This document shows positions 4,826 to 7,042 of a DNA stretch of 7,042 bases, in pieces. Location: contig DMTU01000129.1 of NCBI GenBank assembly GCA_003476595.1, positions 2,623-9,664 of the forward strand, given 5' to 3'. Position 1 is the first letter of the stretch. Each line of letters starts with the position of its first letter. The translations under genes and the position numbers were made by a program. A model generated the notes under the pieces. That model saw only the letters and a list, made by a program, of their open reading frames with translations. It was not told where the DNA came from and made no database searches. This stretch comes from Acidimicrobiaceae bacterium. Lineage in GTDB: Bacteria; Actinomycetota; Acidimicrobiia; Acidimicrobiales; Salinilacustritrichaceae.

Positions 4826-5329
4826 ATGACCCACACGACATTCGCTCCACCCCACCATCGGACCATGTTGGCGACGATGCACGAGATCGCTGCGGACCTC
4901 GACCGTCCCACCAGCACGATCCGGCACTGGGCTTCAGGCGACCGCAGCGACTTCCCGCCCGCCGTCCGGCTTCCAAACCGTGCCCTCGTCGTGCACGTCA
5001 CCGACCTGCGCGACTGGTATGAGCTCCTCGCCAGCAGCGGTACGTCGACTGACCGCGATCGGCACGGTGCCCGGCACGGCGTGCGGCGATTGAAGCATGG
5101 CGACCACTCGTCACGAGTCCGGTGCATGACAACGCAACCGAACCCCAACGACCCGTCCTGGCTCACGCTGGCCGAGTTCGCCTCGACCGTGCGCCAGTCC
5201 TACAGCACCGTGTCCCAGTGGTGCCGCCGCGGGGGCGGGGACTTCCCGGCGCACGTGCGGCTCCCGAACAACAAGGTCCTCATCCACGTCGACGATCGCG
5301 ACAAGTGGCTCCGGGAACGCCGGTCATGA
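4826..5329 (+). CDS. Tandem AlpA/excisionase-like DNA-binding protein
   Basis: This 167-residue protein contains two copies of a small winged-helix domain. Copy 1 (residues 18-68) has HEIAADLDRPTSTIRHWAS and DFPPAVRLPN ending in a Trp-containing helix. Copy 2 (115-165) has AEFASTVRQSYSTVSQW and DFPAHVRLPN ending in DKWLRER. The copies align without gaps over 51 residues at 17 identities, keeping S-T, W, DFP, VRLPN, HV and the last W. This layout is that of AlpA/excisionase-type helix-turn-helix proteins, which bind near attachment sites or regulate integrase genes. A 46-residue Arg/His-rich linker joins them. ATG 5126 could start the second domain separately, but it has no ribosome binding site. 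ATG 4826 also lacks one; ATG 4865 and 4877 are alternatives. The gene overlaps the recombinase by ATGA. Confidence 0.8.
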   Translation: MTHTTFAPPHHRTMLATMHEIAADLDRPTSTIRHWASGDRSDFPPAVRLPNRALVVHVTDLRDWYELLASSGTSTDRDRHGARHGVRRLKHGDHSSRVRCMTTQPNPNDPSWLTLAEFASTVRQSYSTVSQWCRRGGGDFPAHVRLPNNKVLIHVDDRDKWLRERRS

Positions 5330-6978
5330 GCGGCCGTCACGACAACGATGACCCGACGTCCAGCCGCCCCGACGAGGCGCTCCTCCTGCCCCGCGACGCC
5401 AAGGTCAAGGGCCCGTGGTTCGAGCAGCGCAAGACCCGGGACGCCAGACCCGGCAAGTGGCGGGCCAAGTGGGAGGTGCACCAGCCCGGCATCGATCGGC
5501 CGGTCAAGGCCAGCGAGGGGGGCTTCGCCACGAAGAAGAAGGCCATGGCGTGGGCGGAAAGGCTTCAGCAAGCCGACCATCGCGCCGATGGGTGGGCGCT
5601 CGATCGGAATGGCAGGCCGATCCAGTACGTGACCGCCCGGAACACTGGGCCGACGGTTGCTGAGGACGTTCAGGCCTTCGTCGCTCAGGTCGGGCGTGTC
5701 TGCTGGAAGGACGACGGCACCTTCAGCAAGAACACCGGGGTCCTCGTCCGGTTGGTGGCGCACCTGGTAGACGAGCCTTCCCGTACTGCGGCGCTCCTCA
5801 AGGCCTGGGAAGACCAGACCCACCGAGGCAAGTCCAGGCCCGAGCCCGTGTCGGACATCGAGTGGGCCGGTCGCTATCTGCGTGACGCGTTCCTGCCTCG
5901 CAAAGCCATCAACCTCTCCGATCTCGATCTCGGGTTGCTCCGGGGTCGCGCCTGGCTGCTCGAGCACTCGCTGCGCCGTGATCAGGCGCGCGTCGATGGT
6001 GCGTACAGCGCACTGCACCAGCACCTCCACTTCGATGCTGCCGGCGAGTCGCGCCCAGCCAACACCGCCCGCGTCTACTGGGGAACCGTCGGCCGGTGGT
6101 CGCGGTGGCAGGTGGCCCGCGGCGCGTTCCCTTCCGACCCGACCGTCCACTTCGAGTCGGCGAGACGAGACCCCGATGAGGAGCGGGTGGATCCCGACCG
6201 GGTCCCGTCACAGCCCCAGGTCTGGCGGATCGCGCTCGAGATCGCGACGCGCGCCGGCCGCATCGTCGAGGGGATGCTCGTCCTGGTGACTGCGTACTGC
6301 GCGCTCCGGATCGGCGAGGCGTGCGACCTGCGGAGACGCCACGTGCGGTTCGAACCGGCGGCCGCCGGCGGGGGCGCCTGGATCACGGTCCGCCACCAGT
6401 GGGCTCCGCCGGGCGAGGACGGGACGCCCCGGAGCGACGCGCCGAAGGGCTACGAGTCCGAGTCTGCGGGACGGAGGACGCCCTACCTGCGGAGTCGCGT
6501 CGCCCTGCTCCTGCGCTTCTACATGCGGTGGTTCGTGGACGACGATCCCGACGCACCGCTGTTTCCGGGCAAGCGCGCCGCCCGGGTGGACCCGGACACG
6601 TTCCGCCGGGACCTGTGGAAGCCGACCATCGCGGAGATGTTCGAGTCGTCCACCGACCCCCTGCATGACCTCGACATCCACGACCTACGCCGTGCCGGGA
6701 TGACCATGTGGCTCCGGCAGCGGGTGTCGAACCCGAGGGTGGCGTCGATGGGGGGTTGGAAGAGCCGCAAGGTGATGCTGGACGTGTACGAATCCGTGCT
6801 ACCTGACGACGAGGAGCTCAGCGTCTCCCAGATGGAGAACCGGCGCGGATCGCAAAGGATCTCCCGGCCGGCCCCGGAGATGTTCGACGCCGATCGGCGC
6901 GAGCTGGCGAGCATCATGTGGAAGTTCCACGCCGTGCTGCGTAGGGAGGGGCGTGCGAAGGACACCGGCCGTCCCTGA
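5326..6978 (+). CDS. Tyrosine recombinase (integrase)
   Basis: This 550-residue protein catalyses strand exchange between attachment sites, integrating or excising DNA. Residues ~28-85 (GPWFEQRK, RAKWEVHQPG, FATKKKAMAWAERL) resemble the arm-binding domain. Residues ~105-290 form the helical core-binding region, longer than usual. The catalytic domain has the complete set: R328 in ALRIGEACDL, K374 in APKGY, H452 and R455 in HDLR, W478 in GGWKSRK (a common replacement for the second His), and nucleophile Y488 in DVYESV. Spacings fit the family. A 62-residue tail follows the tyrosine. Start ATG 5326 overlaps the previous stop by ATGA, implying translational coupling; an earlier in-frame ATG at 5122 would lie inside that gene and is rejected. 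The intact set suggests an active enzyme. Confidence 0.95.
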   Translation: MSGRHDNDDPTSSRPDEALLLPRDAKVKGPWFEQRKTRDARPGKWRAKWEVHQPGIDRPVKASEGGFATKKKAMAWAERLQQADHRADGWALDRNGRPIQYVTARNTGPTVAEDVQAFVAQVGRVCWKDDGTFSKNTGVLVRLVAHLVDEPSRTAALLKAWEDQTHRGKSRPEPVSDIEWAGRYLRDAFLPRKAINLSDLDLGLLRGRAWLLEHSLRRDQARVDGAYSALHQHLHFDAAGESRPANTARVYWGTVGRWSRWQVARGAFPSDPTVHFESARRDPDEERVDPDRVPSQPQVWRIALEIATRAGRIVEGMLVLVTAYCALRIGEACDLRRRHVRFEPAAAGGGAWITVRHQWAPPGEDGTPRSDAPKGYESESAGRRTPYLRSRVALLLRFYMRWFVDDDPDAPLFPGKRAARVDPDTFRRDLWKPTIAEMFESSTDPLHDLDIHDLRRAGMTMWLRQRVSNPRVASMGGWKSRKVMLDVYESVLPDDEELSVSQMENRRGSQRISRPAPEMFDADRRELASIMWKFHAVLRREGRAKDTGRP

Positions 6979-7020
6979 CGGCACCGATCGGTCGGCACTA
7001 CATCCGAGGAACAGGTAAGA

Positions 7021-7042
7021 GGCCGGCCCGTACGGGCCGGCC
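7021..7042. terminator. Perfect 22-bp palindrome after the integrase
   Basis: The last 22 bases of the window are their own reverse complement: GGCCGGCCCGT followed by its exact inverse. It lies 42 bases after the integrase stop, the usual place for a terminator, but whether a T-tract follows is outside the window. It could equally be a recombinase or excisionase site. A shorter palindrome, ACCGATCGGT, lies at 6983-6992. Confidence 0.5.

Noticed and set aside
5122..5325. Upstream in-frame start for the integrase
   Set aside because: The added 68 residues are the out-of-frame reading of the second HTH domain. The ATGA overlap start at 5326 fits the domain layout.
5200..6150. Minus-strand open frame of 316 codons opposite the integrase
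   Set aside because: It lies opposite the well-supported integrase and tandem-HTH genes; long antisense frames are common in GC-rich genes.

Overview
The window is very GC-rich, its genes use G or C at most third codon positions, and several starts suggest leaderless or GTG initiation. This fits a high-GC actinobacterium; nothing here fixes the genus. A tyrosine recombinase with a small DNA-binding partner at the right end, and a string of unfamiliar genes to their left, suggest part of an integrated element or an accessory region. No attachment repeats or tRNA gene are visible, so the element borders are not defined.

Layout, left to right. Positions 1-1660 (minus) hold the first 553 codons of a large protein with a HEPN-type RxxxxH motif; its C-terminus lies outside the window. 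Positions 1661-2259 are a 599-base non-coding divergent gap packed with perfect hairpins, including a 124-base block whose two outer hairpins can instead pair with each other over 15 bp. Positions 2260-2904 (plus) encode a zinc-ribbon-like protein with a C-terminal coiled coil. Then come three minus-strand genes, listed in transcription order: a two-helix membrane protein with a cytoplasmic GAF-like domain (3738-4556), a 55-residue basic protein with its own promoter and operator-like palindrome (3503-3670), and a small acidic lipoprotein with six paired-looking cysteines (3022-3414).

After a second divergent gap (4557-4825), a plus-strand recombination module begins. A protein made of two AlpA/excisionase-like DNA-binding domains in tandem (4826-5329) overlaps by an ATGA the start of a 550-residue tyrosine recombinase with a complete catalytic set (5326-6978). 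A perfect 22-bp palindrome closes the window.

The recombinase and tandem-domain protein very probably work together in integration and excision. The roles of the other genes are not recognised beyond their domains. The most unusual feature is the switch-like hairpin cluster between the HEPN gene and the zinc-ribbon gene.
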